Positions 26,724-35,660 of a stretch of 64,000 nucleotides of DNA are shown here, in pieces. This DNA comes from Paracoccaceae bacterium (GTDB taxonomy: Bacteria; Pseudomonadota; Alphaproteobacteria; Rhodobacterales; Rhodobacteraceae), in the NCBI GenBank assembly GCA_003605175.1, contig QWDA01000002.1, forward strand, positions 248,001 through 312,000, written 5' to 3'. The position numbers were made by a program, and so were the translations under genes. The notes beneath the pieces were generated by a model, which saw only the letters and a program-made list of their open reading frames with translations, was not told the origin of the DNA and ran no database searches. Each line of letters opens with the position of its first letter. The first letter of the stretch is position 1.

Positions 26724-26814
26724 CCCACTGTCCCCTCCAGACCGTTTCGCCACCATAGGGCCGGGGATTTTTCCGAGTCAATATCAATGGCTTGCCGGGC
26801 AGCCTTGAGAGGGC

Positions 26815-27786
26815 CTACCAGCGGATCACCACCGAGCCCCAGGCGAGGCCGCCGCCGATCGCCTCGGTGACGACAAGCTGCCCCTCGCGGATCTGCCCGC
26901 GGGCCATCCCGACCGAAAGCGCCAGCGGGATCGACGCGGCCGAAGTGTTGCCGTGGTCCTGCACCGTCACCACCACCCGGTCCATCGGCACGCCCATCTT
27001 CTGCGCGGTGGCCTTGATGATCCTGAGATTGGCCTGGTGCGGCACGATCCAGTCCACATCCGCGCCGGAAAGTCCGATCTTTCCCAAGGCGGTATGCGCC
27101 GTTTCCGCAAGCTTCTCGACCGCGTGGCGGAACACCTCGCGGCCCTCCATCCGCAGATGCCCGGTGGTCCCGGTCGAGACGCCGCCATCGACATAGAGAA
27201 TGTCGCGATGCCGCCCGTCCGAATGGAGATCGACCGAGAGGATGCCGCGATCGGCATTGGTCCCGTCGCCCTCCGCGGCCTCCAGCACCAGCGCGCCCGC
27301 GCCGTCGCCGAACAGGACGCAGGTCGCCCGGTCGGTCCAGTCGAGGATCCGGCTGAAGGTCTCGGCGCCGATCACCAGGACCCGGCGCACCTGGCCCGAG
27401 ACGATCATCGCATTGGCATTCGAAAGCGCGAAGACGAAGCCCGCGCAGACCGCCTGCACGTCGAAGGCAAAGCCCTGATCCATGCCCAGCGCGTCCTGCA
27501 CCATGGTCGCGGCCGAGGGAAAGGTCAGGTCGGCCGTCGAGGTCGCGACGATCACCGCGTCGATATCCGCCGGCGTCAGCCCCGCCATATCCAGCGCCGC
27601 CCGCGCCGCCTTCGCGGCCATCTGCGAGGTGGTTTCCCCCTCCGCGGCGAAGTGCCGGCGCTCGATTCCCGACCGCGACCGGATCCATTCATCCGATGTG
27701 TCGACGGATTGTTCGAATTCGGCGTTCGGAACCACCCGCTCGGGAAGGTAATGCCCTACCCCCCGCACCACGGCGCGCGTTGTCAT
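26815..27786 (-). CDS. fabH: 3-oxoacyl-ACP synthase III (FabH)
   Basis: Starts fatty-acid synthesis by condensing acetyl-CoA with malonyl-ACP. 323 residues. The Cys-His-Asn triad is complete: C114 in [13 protein letters not shown]250 in VPHQANLRI and N280 in DHGNTSAAS. The C-terminal [13 protein letters not shown] is typical. Its ATG overlaps the plsX stop by 4 nt. Confidence 0.97.
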   Translation of the reverse strand: MTTRAVVRGVGHYLPERVVPNAEFEQSVDTSDEWIRSRSGIERRHFAAEGETTSQMAAKAARAALDMAGLTPADIDAVIVATSTADLTFPSAATMVQDALGMDQGFAFDVQAVCAGFVFALSNANAMIVSGQVRRVLVIGAETFSRILDWTDRATCVLFGDGAGALVLEAAEGDGTNADRGILSVDLHSDGRHRDILYVDGGVSTGTTGHLRMEGREVFRHAVEKLAETAHTALGKIGLSGADVDWIVPHQANLRIIKATAQKMGVPMDRVVVTVQDHGNTSAASIPLALSVGMARGQIREGQLVVTEAIGGGLAWGSVVIRW

Positions 27787-28877
27787 TGTTTTTGTCCGCT
27801 CTCATCCTCTGCGTGGAGCGCATCTTGGCGTGCCGCCGGAACCGATGCAACCCGCGCCGCGAGCCGCTCCGCGAAGCGTGACTTCGCAAGCGTGGAGGCA
27901 AGCTTGATCGCCGCGGCGACGCCGGTCGCATCTGCCGAGCCATGCGATTTGACGACCGTGCCGTTGAGACCCAGGAACACTCCGCCATTCACCCGGCGCG
28001 GGTCGATCCGCTTCTGCAGGCGCTTCAGCGAGGTGATCGCCAGAAGCGCCGCGATCCGTGACAGGGGCGTGGCGCTGAACGCCTCGCGCAGGAAGTCGCG
28101 GATGAGCGAGGCGGTGCCCTCGCCGGTCTTCAGCGCGATGTTCCCGGTGAAGCCGTCGGTGACGATCACGTCGACCCGGTCCGAGGGGATATCGCCGCCC
28201 TCGACGAAGCCGACGAAATCGAACCCGGCATTCGGCGCCATCCCGGCCACCATGTCATGTGCTTCCTTGAGCTCGGCCCGGCCCTTGTGCTCCTCGGTGC
28301 CGAGATTGAGGATGCCCACCCGCGGGTGGTCGATGCCGAGCCCGTTCCTTGCATAGGACATGCCCATCAGCGCGTATTGCACCAGGTCGCGGGCATCGGC
28401 CTTGATGTCGGCACCCACGTCGAGCATCACGTTGAACCCGCCCGGATTGCGCGATGGCCAGAGGCAGGCGATCGCCGGTCGGCTCACGCCCTCGATCTTC
28501 CTCAGCCGCATCACCGACAGGAGCATCAGGGCGCCGGTATTGCCGCAGGAAACGCAGGCCTGCGCCTCGCCGGTCTTCACCGCCTCCAGCGCCGACCACA
28601 TCGAGGTGTCCTGGCCGCGCTTCAACACGTCGCGGGGCTTCTCGTCCATCCGGACGGTGCCCGGCACGTCGCGGATCTCGCAGATCCCGTCCAGTCGCCG
28701 GCGCGCGACAAGCGGCGCCAGCACCGGCCGGGCGCCATGCAGGAGGAAGCGGATCTCGGGATTCTTGGCGGCAGACTTGGCAAGGCCGGCAACCACGGCT
28801 GCCGGCCCCATGTCGCCGCCCATGGCGTCGACCGAAATCACGATCTTTCCGGCTTCGGGCGCTCTCGTCTCAGGCAT
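27783..28877 (-). CDS. plsX: Phosphate acyltransferase PlsX
   Basis: Makes acyl-phosphate from acyl-ACP for the PlsX/PlsY route to phosphatidic acid. 364 residues. Family blocks: [13 protein letters not shown] at the N-terminus, [31 protein letters not shown] (part), LLNLG-type NLGTEEHKG, and [20 protein letters not shown] (part). Coupled to fabH through the ATGA overlap and 30 nt after rpmF. Confidence 0.96.
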   Translation of the reverse strand: MPETRAPEAGKIVISVDAMGGDMGPAAVVAGLAKSAAKNPEIRFLLHGARPVLAPLVARRRLDGICEIRDVPGTVRMDEKPRDVLKRGQDTSMWSALEAVKTGEAQACVSCGNTGALMLLSVMRLRKIEGVSRPAIACLWPSRNPGGFNVMLDVGADIKADARDLVQYALMGMSYARNGLGIDHPRVGILNLGTEEHKGRAELKEAHDMVAGMAPNAGFDFVGFVEGGDIPSDRVDVIVTDGFTGNIALKTGEGTASLIRDFLREAFSATPLSRIAALLAITSLKRLQKRIDPRRVNGGVFLGLNGTVVKSHGSADATGVAAAIKLASTLAKSRFAERLAARVASVPAARQDALHAEDESGQKQ

Positions 28878-28907
28878 GGGCGCCTCGAGCCCTCGATCGG
28901 GCGGCGC

Positions 28908-29117
28908 TTACGCCGCGTCTTCGTCGTCGAGGTCGATCTCGTCGGCCTGTGCCACGATCTCGCGGTCATCGTAATGGCCGCAGGCGCCGCAAACGTGATG
29001 CGGGCGCTTCAGCTCACCGCAATTCGGGCACTCGGCGGGGTTGCCGGCAACGAGCGAATCGTGCGCGCGGCGCATGTTGCGGCGCGAGCGGGTAACGCGG
29101 TTCTGCGGGACGGCCAT
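28908..29117 (-). CDS. rpmF: 50S ribosomal protein L32
   Basis: 69 residues. N-terminal [20 protein letters not shown] and the zinc-ribbon cysteines C30/C33 and C43/C46 mark it as the zinc-binding form of L32, with the acidic tail usual in Alphaproteobacteria. It heads the plsX-fabH-ihfA-merR block. Confidence 0.97.
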   Translation of the reverse strand: MAVPQNRVTRSRRNMRRAHDSLVAGNPAECPNCGELKRPHHVCGACGHYDDREIVAQADEIDLDDEDAA

Positions 29118-29137
29118 GTCTCAACCTCGGATCTCGT

Positions 29138-29153
29138 GGGGGGCCATCCCCCC
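29138..29153 (-). promoter_or_regulatory. G6/C6 hairpin in the rpmF leader
   Basis: Six Gs, CCAT, six Cs form a very tight 6-bp hairpin, 20 nt upstream of the rpmF start codon and downstream of the proposed promoter. It would sit at the edge of the ribosome landing site. It could be a control hairpin; no U-tract follows. Confidence 0.35.
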
Positions 29154-29174
29154 GGGTTTCACGTGTTCACGGGC

Positions 29175-29204
29175 CTGATACGCCACCGCGTGGCCCGAGT
29201 GCAA
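29175..29204 (-). promoter_or_regulatory. Predicted sigma-70-type promoter of rpmF
   Basis: On the minus strand TTGCAC (29204-29199) and TATCAG (29180-29175) are separated by 18 nt, followed by a leader of about 55 nt. The 186-nt gap 29118-29303 has no gene and is otherwise occupied by the leader hairpin. Confidence 0.4.
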
Positions 29205-29303
29205 TCTCTCTTTCTCAGCGAGGCGCGGAACATACTGCGATTCCACCAGTGCGCAAGGTTTTTCTGGCCACCTGTTGCAGGAAGGAAACCGCTGCATCGC
29301 GGC

Positions 29304-29864
29304 TCACTCCTCGCCGCCGCCGAGCTTGTCCTTCAGCGCCGCGAGCCCCGCAAAGGGCCGGGCCTCCTCATCCGACATCGGCGCCACGCCGGGACCGGTG
29401 AACCGGCTCTCCTCCAGCGCCGCGCCATCCGCGCGCGGATAGGCCGGCACAGCCAGCGCCAGCGCCTCGGCCAGGATCGCCTCGAGATCGATCACCTCGG
29501 GAAGGGGCTCTGCCGCCTCGTCCTCCGGCATCTCCGCCTCGCCCTCGGGCGGGGGCGGCGGCTCGGCCAGGTAATGCCGCTCCACCGGCTCGTCCACCCG
29601 CGTCGTCACCGGCACCAGCGTCACCACGCAGGGCTGCACCATCGTCGCGCCCAGCTCCGCCACCAGCCGCCAGTCGCCGCGCCCCACCGGTTCGAGCCGC
29701 CCCGCGAACCGCACCTTCCTGAGCGCGTTCAGCCCCAGCTCCGCGGCCAACGCGCCCAGCGTCACCGGATCGGGCGCCAGCGAAAAGGGCAGGGCGCGAC
29801 CTGCCGGAAGGTCGGCCACGCGGATCCGTGTCGGGCTCTCGCTCTTCCCCATCGGGTGTTCCAT
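29304..29864 (-). CDS. DUF177 family protein (YceD-like, rRNA-associated)
   Basis: 186 residues. DUF177/YceD protein, nearly always next to rpmF; plant and E. coli members are tied to 23S rRNA accumulation. The mid region has VTLGALAAELGL, the conserved C in MVQPCVVTLVPV and the acidic block before IDLEAILAEALALAVPAYPR. Start ATG 29864 or 29852 (four residues shorter, with a slightly better upstream GGA). The frame stays open for another 900 nt over bamE and msrB, which is not coding. Confidence 0.88.
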   Translation of the reverse strand: MEHPMGKSESPTRIRVADLPAGRALPFSLAPDPVTLGALAAELGLNALRKVRFAGRLEPVGRGDWRLVAELGATMVQPCVVTLVPVTTRVDEPVERHYLAEPPPPPEGEAEMPEDEAAEPLPEVIDLEAILAEALALAVPAYPRADGAALEESRFTGPGVAPMSDEEARPFAGLAALKDKLGGGEE

Positions 29865-29930
29865 TCTTGAACCGCCAAGGCGCGGTGCTATAAGCCGAAC
29901 ACCGAAGCGTGCGATTGGCAAGGGGTGAGA

Positions 29931-30401
29931 ATGGCAAAGGCGATCTGGCTGCGGCTGGCCCCGGCGTTCCTCTGCCTCGTCCTCGTCGCGGGCTGCTCGG
30001 CGATCTACCGCAATCACGGCTACATCCCGCCCGAGGAGGATCTGGCGAATATCCTCCCCGGCGTCGATACCCGCGAGACCGTCGCCGCCTCGGTCGGCCG
30101 CCCCGGCGTCTCGGGCATCGTCGACAGCTCGGGCTGGTACTATGTCCGCTCGCGCTTCCGCACCTTCGCCTACCAGGCGCCGGAAGAGATCGACCGCCAG
30201 GTGCTCGCGATCAGCTTCGACCCCTCGGGCGTCGTCACCAATATCGAGCTCTTCGGCCTCGAACGCGGCCGCATCGTGCCGCTCTCGCGCCGGGTGACCA
30301 CCGAGAACACCAAGGGCGTCGGCTTCCTGCGCCAGGCCTTCGGCAATCTCGGCCGCTTCGACACCGGCAGCCTGGTCGGCGACGGCGACAGCGGGAACTG
30401 A
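29931..30401 (+). CDS. bamE: Outer-membrane assembly lipoprotein BamE (SmpA/OmlA)
   Basis: Small lipoprotein of the BAM complex that inserts beta-barrels. 156 residues. Lipobox LVAGC with C22, the characteristic NHGYIP at the start of the mature protein, then ILPGVDTRETVAASVGRPGV and WYYVRSRFRTFAYQ. ATG 29931 with AAGGGGTGAG upstream. Divergent from the DUF177 gene, in the same arrangement as in other Rhodobacterales. Confidence 0.92.
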   Translation: MAKAIWLRLAPAFLCLVLVAGCSAIYRNHGYIPPEEDLANILPGVDTRETVAASVGRPGVSGIVDSSGWYYVRSRFRTFAYQAPEEIDRQVLAISFDPSGVVTNIELFGLERGRIVPLSRRVTTENTKGVGFLRQAFGNLGRFDTGSLVGDGDSGN

Positions 30402-30498
30402 CGGGCACGCTCCGCGCAACCGGCTCCCGGGCTTGCTGCCCGCCAGACAGAAGCCGCGAATTCCCCGGACAGGCCCGCGCCGCTCCGGATCGACTGGC

Positions 30499-30891
30499 TC
30501 ACCCCTCCGGCTCGAACTCCAGCGCCACGCCGTTGATGCAGTAGCGCAGGCCCGTGGGCTGCGGCCCGTCGTCGAAGACATGGCCCAGATGCGCGTCGCA
30601 GCGGTTGCAATGCACCTCGGTTCGCCGCATCCAGAGCGTCCGGTCCTCGCTCTCGCCCACCATCTCGGGGTCGAGCGGCTGGTAGAACGAGGGCCAGCCG
30701 GTACCGGAGTCGAACTTGTGCGCCTGGTCGAACAGGGGGGCGCCGCAACAGGTACAGGTGAAGGTTCCGGGCGCCTTCGGAAAGTTGTCATGGGTGCCGG
30801 CGCGCTCGGTGCCGTGCCGCCGCGTGACCTTGTAGGCGAGTTCCGAGAGCTCCGCCTTCCACTCCGCCTCCGATTTCATCACCTTGTCCAT
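30499..30891 (-). CDS. msrB: Peptide-methionine (R)-S-oxide reductase MsrB
   Basis: Reduces methionine-R-sulfoxide in proteins. 130 residues. Zinc cysteines C46/C49 and C95/C98, the GWPSFY substrate pocket and catalytic C118 in RYCINGVAL are present. ATG 30891 has GGAGGG upstream. Divergent from olsB. Confidence 0.96.
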   Translation of the reverse strand: MDKVMKSEAEWKAELSELAYKVTRRHGTERAGTHDNFPKAPGTFTCTCCGAPLFDQAHKFDSGTGWPSFYQPLDPEMVGESEDRTLWMRRTEVHCNRCDAHLGHVFDDGPQPTGLRYCINGVALEFEPEG

Positions 30892-31003
30892 CGTCCCTCC
30901 GTCGCTGTCATGTCGCCCCGGCGTCATGCTTGTATGCGATGCGCCCCGGGACGATATTTAATCCGGGCTTCGGCCCCCGCAATCGGATCGGAGCCCGAAT
31001 CGG

Positions 31004-31756
31004 ATGATCAGGCTGTCACGTTCGCGCTATCGCGCCCGCTTCGCCGAGACCGGGGCCGATCTCCTCGCCGCGCAGGCGCTCCGTCACCGGGCCTTCATCG
31101 AGGGGGGCGGCGCCGCGCCGCGGTCGGACGGCCGTGACGCCGACGGGTTCGACCCGCTCTGCCGCCATGTCCTGATCGAGGAGAAACGCAGCGGCGCGCT
31201 GGTGGCCTGTTTCCGGATCCTGCCGCTCGCCGACGGCAGCGCCATCGGCGCGAGCTACTCGGCGCAGTACTACGAGCTTTCGGGCCTTGCCTCCTATCCC
31301 GGCCGGATGGTCGAGATGGGCCGGTTCTGCGTGCTCCCGGGCCTTGTCGATCCCGACATCCTGCGCACCGCCTGGGCCGCGATGACCGCCTATGTCGACG
31401 CCGAAGGCGTGGCGCTGATCTTCGGCTGCTCCTCGTTCCGCGGCACCGATGGGGCGGCCTATCTCGACGCCTTCGCCATGCTGAAGGACCGGCATCTCGC
31501 GCCAAAGCGCTGGCTCCCCAAGGTCAAGGCGCCCGACGTGTTCCGCTTCGCCCGCCGTCTCCGCCGCAAACCGGATGCGAAACGCGCGATGCTCACCATG
31601 CCGCCTTTGCTCCGCAGCTACCTCGCCATGGGCGGCTGGGTCTCCGACCACGCCGTGATCGACCGCGACCTCGGCACGCTCCACGTCTTCACCGGCCTCG
31701 AGATCGCCGCGATCCCCCCCGCTCGCGCCCGCCTGTTGCGCAGCGTGCTGGGCTGA
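31004..31756 (+). CDS. olsB: Ornithine-acyl[ACP] N-acyltransferase OlsB
   Basis: GNAT-fold enzyme that acylates ornithine, the first step to phosphate-free ornithine lipids. 250 residues. Recognised by the hemolysin/OlsB pattern: QALRHRAFIE, DGFDPLCRHVLI, ACFRILPLADGSAIGASYSAQYYEL (in part), MVEMGRFCVLPG and FGCSSFRGTD. OlsA, which completes the lipid, is not adjacent. Ornithine lipids are often made when phosphate is short, so it may be PhoB-controlled, but no Pho box was identified. Confidence 0.85.
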   Translation: MIRLSRSRYRARFAETGADLLAAQALRHRAFIEGGGAAPRSDGRDADGFDPLCRHVLIEEKRSGALVACFRILPLADGSAIGASYSAQYYELSGLASYPGRMVEMGRFCVLPGLVDPDILRTAWAAMTAYVDAEGVALIFGCSSFRGTDGAAYLDAFAMLKDRHLAPKRWLPKVKAPDVFRFARRLRRKPDAKRAMLTMPPLLRSYLAMGGWVSDHAVIDRDLGTLHVFTGLEIAAIPPARARLLRSVLG

Positions 31757-31798
31757 CGCGAGACAAGGTACCCCGAGTCGCCACCTGCCGGCTGTCCC

Positions 31799-31966
31799 CG
31801 CCCGATCAGCGCCGAAGGCGCCGGGCGAGCGCCTGCCCGCCCCACGGGCTGGCGCTCTGGGGACGTCCTGCGCCGAACGATTGTACCGCGGGGTGGTGAG
31901 ATAAAGTGCCCCGCTCGAGCGTTGCGGCGCCATCCCACGGGCAGGCGCTCGCCCGGCTTCGCGCTC
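31799..31966 (+). repeat. Dispersed inverted-repeat element, copy A
   Basis: About 168 bp. Left arm GCCGGGCGAGCGCCTGCCCG at 31820-31839 and its exact reverse complement at 31938-31957 (20 bp, no mismatch). Outside the arms CAGCGCCGAAGGC and CTTCGCGCT add to the ends. The interior shares GGCTGGCGCTCTGG-GACGT and GCGCCGAACGATTGTA with the other copies. It fills the gap between olsB and the convergent gene at 31965, reaching that gene's stop codon. No ORF inside. Confidence 0.85.
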
Positions 31967-32444
31967 AATCGGTCGTCGGCACCGGCACCGCGCCCGGCAT
32001 GTCGAACAGCGCGCCCAGATCGCAGCGCGACGCCGCGTTGGCGTTCCGGGGCAGGTCGTCGAGGCTCTTGTCGAGCCCGACCCCGCGCCACGGCGAGGTG
32101 GCCCGCCAGCGCTCCACAAACCCCTGGCTGCAACTCCGATACGCCACGCCCGCCCGCGCCGCCACCACGCGCATCTCGTACTCGTAGCGCCCCTCGACCC
32201 CGTCGGTGTCGATCAGGACCACCGCTGGCGCCTTGCCGGTCAGCGCGGCGGCGAACAGCGCCTGGTGCAGGCTGTCACGGCTGCCGCTGGACGTGTCGAG
32301 CCCCACCTCGATCACATGGGTCGGCGTCTCGCAGTCGATCCGCACCGCCCGCGTCACGCCTAGATTGACGAACTCGTGCCGCACCTCCGTGGCCCCACCG
32401 CCGAGAAGCCCGCACAACAGCGCCGTCACCGTAACCTCACCCAT
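31965..32444 (-). CDS. Hypothetical protein with nuclease-fold-like core
   Basis: 159 residues from ATG 32444. A weak hydrophobic N-terminus (VTVTALLCGLLGGG) without a basic start could be a poor signal peptide. The core RIDCETPTHVIEVGLD followed by SLHQALFAAALTGKAPAVVLID resembles small proteins with an RVDCLT-x-THAIE block and a following QAL-x-YAL-x-TGK helix, which look like a PD-(D/E)XK-type fold. The usual second acidic pair after E-V is here G-L-D, so activity is doubtful. No firm family call. Confidence 0.55.
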   Translation of the reverse strand: MGEVTVTALLCGLLGGGATEVRHEFVNLGVTRAVRIDCETPTHVIEVGLDTSSGSRDSLHQALFAAALTGKAPAVVLIDTDGVEGRYEYEMRVVAARAGVAYRSCSQGFVERWRATSPWRGVGLDKSLDDLPRNANAASRCDLGALFDMPGAVPVPTTD

Positions 32445-32532
32445 GAACACCCCTCGACCCTTCCTTGGCCCGGCGCAGCGTTCACAGCTTCCGGCGCTTG
32501 ACGCAAGCCCGGCCCCGCGATAGCGCGCCGCC

Positions 32533-34353
32533 ATGGCCGCACCGCTCCTCCAGCTCTCCGACATCGCGCTCACTTTCGGCGGCGATCCCCTGTTCGCCGG
32601 GCTCGGCCTCACCGTCCAGCCGGGCGACCGGCTCGCGCTGGTGGGCCGCAACGGCTCGGGCAAATCCACGCTGATGAAGCTGATGGCGGGGCTCGTCGCC
32701 GCCGATTCCGGCGCCGTCACGCTGCCTCAGGGCGTCCGCGTCGGCTACATGGAGCAGGATCCCGACCTTTCCGCCCACGCCACCCTCGGCGACTTCGCCG
32801 CGAGCGCCCTCGACCCGGGCGAGGAGTACCGCGTCGCGGCCGCCGCCGAAGGGCTCGGCTTCGATCCCGTAACCCCCACCGCCACCGCCTCGGGCGGTGA
32901 ACGCCGCCGCGCCGCGCTCGCCAAGCTGATGGCGGAAGCCCCCGAACTCATGCTCCTCGACGAGCCCACCAACCATCTCGACATCGGCGCCGTCCTCTGG
33001 CTCGAGGAAACCCTCCGCGCCAGCCGCGCCGCCATGGTGCTGATCTCGCACGACCGCGCCTTTCTCCGGGCGCTTGCCAAGGGCACGCTCTGGCTCGACC
33101 GCGGCACGCTGCGCCGCCAGGACAAGGGCTACGACGCCTTCGAGGCCTGGCGCGACAAGACCTGGGACGAGGAAGACACCGCCCGCCACAAGCTCGACCG
33201 CAAGATCAAGGCCGAGGCCCGCTGGGCGGTCGAGGGAATCTCCGCCCGCCGCACCCGCAACCAGGGCCGCCTGCGCGCGCTGCAATCGCTCCGGGAAGAA
33301 CGCCGCGACATGATCGCCCGTGCCGGCACCGCCGCCATGGCGCTCGACGCGGGCAAGAAAAGCGGCCGCCTCGTCTCGGAACTCACGAACGTTTCCAAGA
33401 CCTTCGACGGCAAACTCATTCTCCGCGACGTCTCGCTTCGGCTGATGCGCGGCGACCGGGTCGCGCTGGTCGGTCCGAACGGCGCGGGCAAGACCACGCT
33501 TCTGAAGATCCTCACCGGCGAACTTGCCCCGGATACCGGCACGGTGCGCCTTGGCACCGGCCTCGACACCGCGGTCTTCGACCAGTCGCGCGCCGCGCTC
33601 GATCCCGACATGTCGCTCTGGGACAGCCTGACCGGCTCGCCCGAGATGCGCGTCTCGGGCCGGGCCGATCAGGTGATGGTGCGCGGCCAGCCGCAGCACG
33701 TTGTGGGCTACCTCAAGGATTTCCTGTTCTCCGAAGCCCAGGCCCGCGCCCCCGTCCGGTCGCTCTCGGGCGGCGAAAAGGCGCGGCTCCTCCTGGCGCG
33801 CCTGATGGCGCAGCCCTCGAACCTGCTCGTGCTCGACGAACCGACGAACGATCTCGACATCGAGACGCTCGACCTGCTGCAGGAACTGATCGGCGACTAT
33901 GACGGCACGGTGATCGTGGTCAGCCACGACCGCGATTTCCTCGACCGGGTGGCCACGGCGACGGTGGCGCTCGAGGGCGACGGGCGCGCGGTGCTCTATG
34001 CCGGCGGCTGGTCGGATTACCGGGCGCAGCGGGGCGAGGGGGCGGCGAAACCGGCTTCGGCGGCTGCGAAGAAACCCGCGCCGGAGCCCGCGCCGAAACC
34101 GCAGGCGAAATCCCGCGCCGAGGGGCTCAGCTTCACCGAGGCGCACCGGCTCAAGGAGCTTCCCGCCCGGATCGCCCGGCTCGAGGCCGAGATCGGCAAG
34201 CTCACCCAGCTCCTCGCCGATCCGGAGCTCTTCACTCGCGAGCCCGCCAAGTTCGCCAAGGCCACCGAGGCGCTGGTCGCGCGGCAGGAGGCGCTCTCCG
34301 CCGCCGAGGAGGAATGGCTCCTGCTCGAGGAGAAGGCCGAAACCGCCCGATAG
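32533..34353 (+). CDS. uup: ABC-F family ATPase, Uup-like
   Basis: 606 residues, cytoplasmic, no membrane segments. Two ABC cassettes: Walker [10 protein letters not shown] (38-46), signature ASGGERRRA, Walker [13 protein letters not shown]; then [18 protein letters not shown] and [12 protein letters not shown]. The linker between them has the basic [12 protein letters not shown]. The C-terminal helical hairpin (about 530-606, [18 protein letters not shown]) is the Uup-type DNA/ribosome-binding coiled coil. ABC-F proteins act on ribosomes. Confidence 0.93.
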   Translation: MAAPLLQLSDIALTFGGDPLFAGLGLTVQPGDRLALVGRNGSGKSTLMKLMAGLVAADSGAVTLPQGVRVGYMEQDPDLSAHATLGDFAASALDPGEEYRVAAAAEGLGFDPVTPTATASGGERRRAALAKLMAEAPELMLLDEPTNHLDIGAVLWLEETLRASRAAMVLISHDRAFLRALAKGTLWLDRGTLRRQDKGYDAFEAWRDKTWDEEDTARHKLDRKIKAEARWAVEGISARRTRNQGRLRALQSLREERRDMIARAGTAAMALDAGKKSGRLVSELTNVSKTFDGKLILRDVSLRLMRGDRVALVGPNGAGKTTLLKILTGELAPDTGTVRLGTGLDTAVFDQSRAALDPDMSLWDSLTGSPEMRVSGRADQVMVRGQPQHVVGYLKDFLFSEAQARAPVRSLSGGEKARLLLARLMAQPSNLLVLDEPTNDLDIETLDLLQELIGDYDGTVIVVSHDRDFLDRVATATVALEGDGRAVLYAGGWSDYRAQRGEGAAKPASAAAKKPAPEPAPKPQAKSRAEGLSFTEAHRLKELPARIARLEAEIGKLTQLLADPELFTREPAKFAKATEALVARQEALSAAEEEWLLLEEKAETAR

Positions 34354-34597
34354 GAGCGATAGCTCTCCGTTCGACCCTCCCCCGGGAGAGCGCTTTGGCG
34401 ATGTCGTGCGCCGCTTGGACGTCGTCCGATGCTTTCGAGATAAACGCTGACCACAAGCGGACCGGCAGCGCCCTCCCAGGCTCGGGCGCGACCCTTTGCT
34501 CTCACCGACCCGCACGAGCATGGTTCAGTTCTGAACCAGTGAACGCGACGACCGCCCCTGAGGCACTCATCCCCCGCCCCGACACCCCGCACAGCCG

Positions 34598-34630
34598 GTG
34601 TACGGGTTGTGTACAGGTTGTGTACGGGTT
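34598..34630 (+). repeat. Three 11-bp tandem repeats upstream of rlmE
   Basis: GTGTACGGGTT, GTGTACAGGTT, GTGTACGGGTT in direct succession, then a decayed GTGCGCGG. They end 49 nt before the rlmE ATG. A closely similar triplet lies upstream of mtnA. The 11-bp period places each unit on nearly the same face of the helix. The gap 34354-34679 otherwise shows no gene and no clear terminator. Confidence 0.7.
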
Positions 34631-34679
34631 GTGCGCGGCGGATTCTTGCGGTGGCGCGCGGCTCGGAGTAGGCAACGCC

Positions 34680-35390
34680 ATGGTAAAAAAACCCACGAGC
34701 GGCCGCGGGCAGCGCGATCTGAAGGTTAAGGTCAAGTCCGCGCGCGGGCGCAAGCTCTCGTCAACCCGCTGGCTCGAGCGGCAATTGAACGACCCCTATG
34801 TCAAGCGCGCCAAGGCCGACGGCTATCGGGGCAGGGCGGCCTACAAGATCCTGGAACTCGACGACAAGTTCCGCTTCCTGGTGCCCGGCGCGCGGGTGGT
34901 GGATCTGGGCTGCGCCCCCGGGGGCTGGTGTCAGGTCGCGGTCAGCCGCGTGAACGCGCTCGGCGAGAAATCCGGCAAGGCCGTGGGCCGGGTGCTGGGT
35001 GTCGATCTTCAGGCCGTGGAGCCGATCGCCGGCGCCGAGATCCACCAGCTCGATTTCCTTGCCGAAGGCGCCGACGACCAGGTCAAGACCTGGCTCGGCG
35101 GCCCGGCCGACGTGGTGATGTCCGACATGGCCGCGGCCTCCTCGGGCCACAAGCAGACCGACCATATCCGCATCGTCGCGCTTTGCGAGGCGGCGGCGGA
35201 ACTGGCCTTCGACGTGCTCGAACCCGGCGGCACCTTCGTCGCCAAGGTTCTTGCCGGTGGCGCCGAGGGCAGCCTGCAGACCCTGCTCAAGCAGCGCTTC
35301 GACAGCGTCGCCAACGTGAAGCCGCCCGCGTCGCGCGCCGACAGTTCCGAGAAATTCGTTGTGGCACGGGGCTTTCGCGGCCCTTCCTGA
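34680..35390 (+). CDS. rlmE: 23S rRNA (uridine-2'-O) methyltransferase RlmE (FtsJ/RrmJ)
   Basis: Methylates the A-loop U2552 position of 23S rRNA. 236 residues. Lys-rich N-terminus, then [16 protein letters not shown] motif [22 protein letters not shown], catalytic Asp region [18 protein letters not shown] and Lys in [12 protein letters not shown] 34680 with GGAG upstream at about 13 nt. The tandem 11-bp repeats lie in its leader or promoter. Confidence 0.95.
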   Translation: MVKKPTSGRGQRDLKVKVKSARGRKLSSTRWLERQLNDPYVKRAKADGYRGRAAYKILELDDKFRFLVPGARVVDLGCAPGGWCQVAVSRVNALGEKSGKAVGRVLGVDLQAVEPIAGAEIHQLDFLAEGADDQVKTWLGGPADVVMSDMAAASSGHKQTDHIRIVALCEAAAELAFDVLEPGGTFVAKVLAGGAEGSLQTLLKQRFDSVANVKPPASRADSSEKFVVARGFRGPS

Positions 35391-35660
35391 TATCGGGTGC
35401 GGGGCGGATTCGGACAATTCGCGGCACTATCTCGCGCCCCCCGGATCTGGCGGCTTGACGCGGCGAACCCCTCCCTGAAACAGTGGCGATGACCACGGCG
35501 CGTCCGGACCGGCCCGAGGGCGACGGATCTGGGGCTCTAGAAGCCGGAGCGCCCGGTCGGGCAGGACCATGCAGGCAGGCGTCTCCCGGAGGAGGAGGCG
35601 GTCTGGCGAAGCCTCGCATCGGGCAGCGGCATCAGGCGCGCGGCGATGGGAGGACCTGCC

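Noticed and set aside
29865-30791. Extension of the DUF177 frame to nearly 500 codons
   Set aside because: Runs antisense through bamE and into msrB in another frame; DUF177 proteins are about 180 residues.
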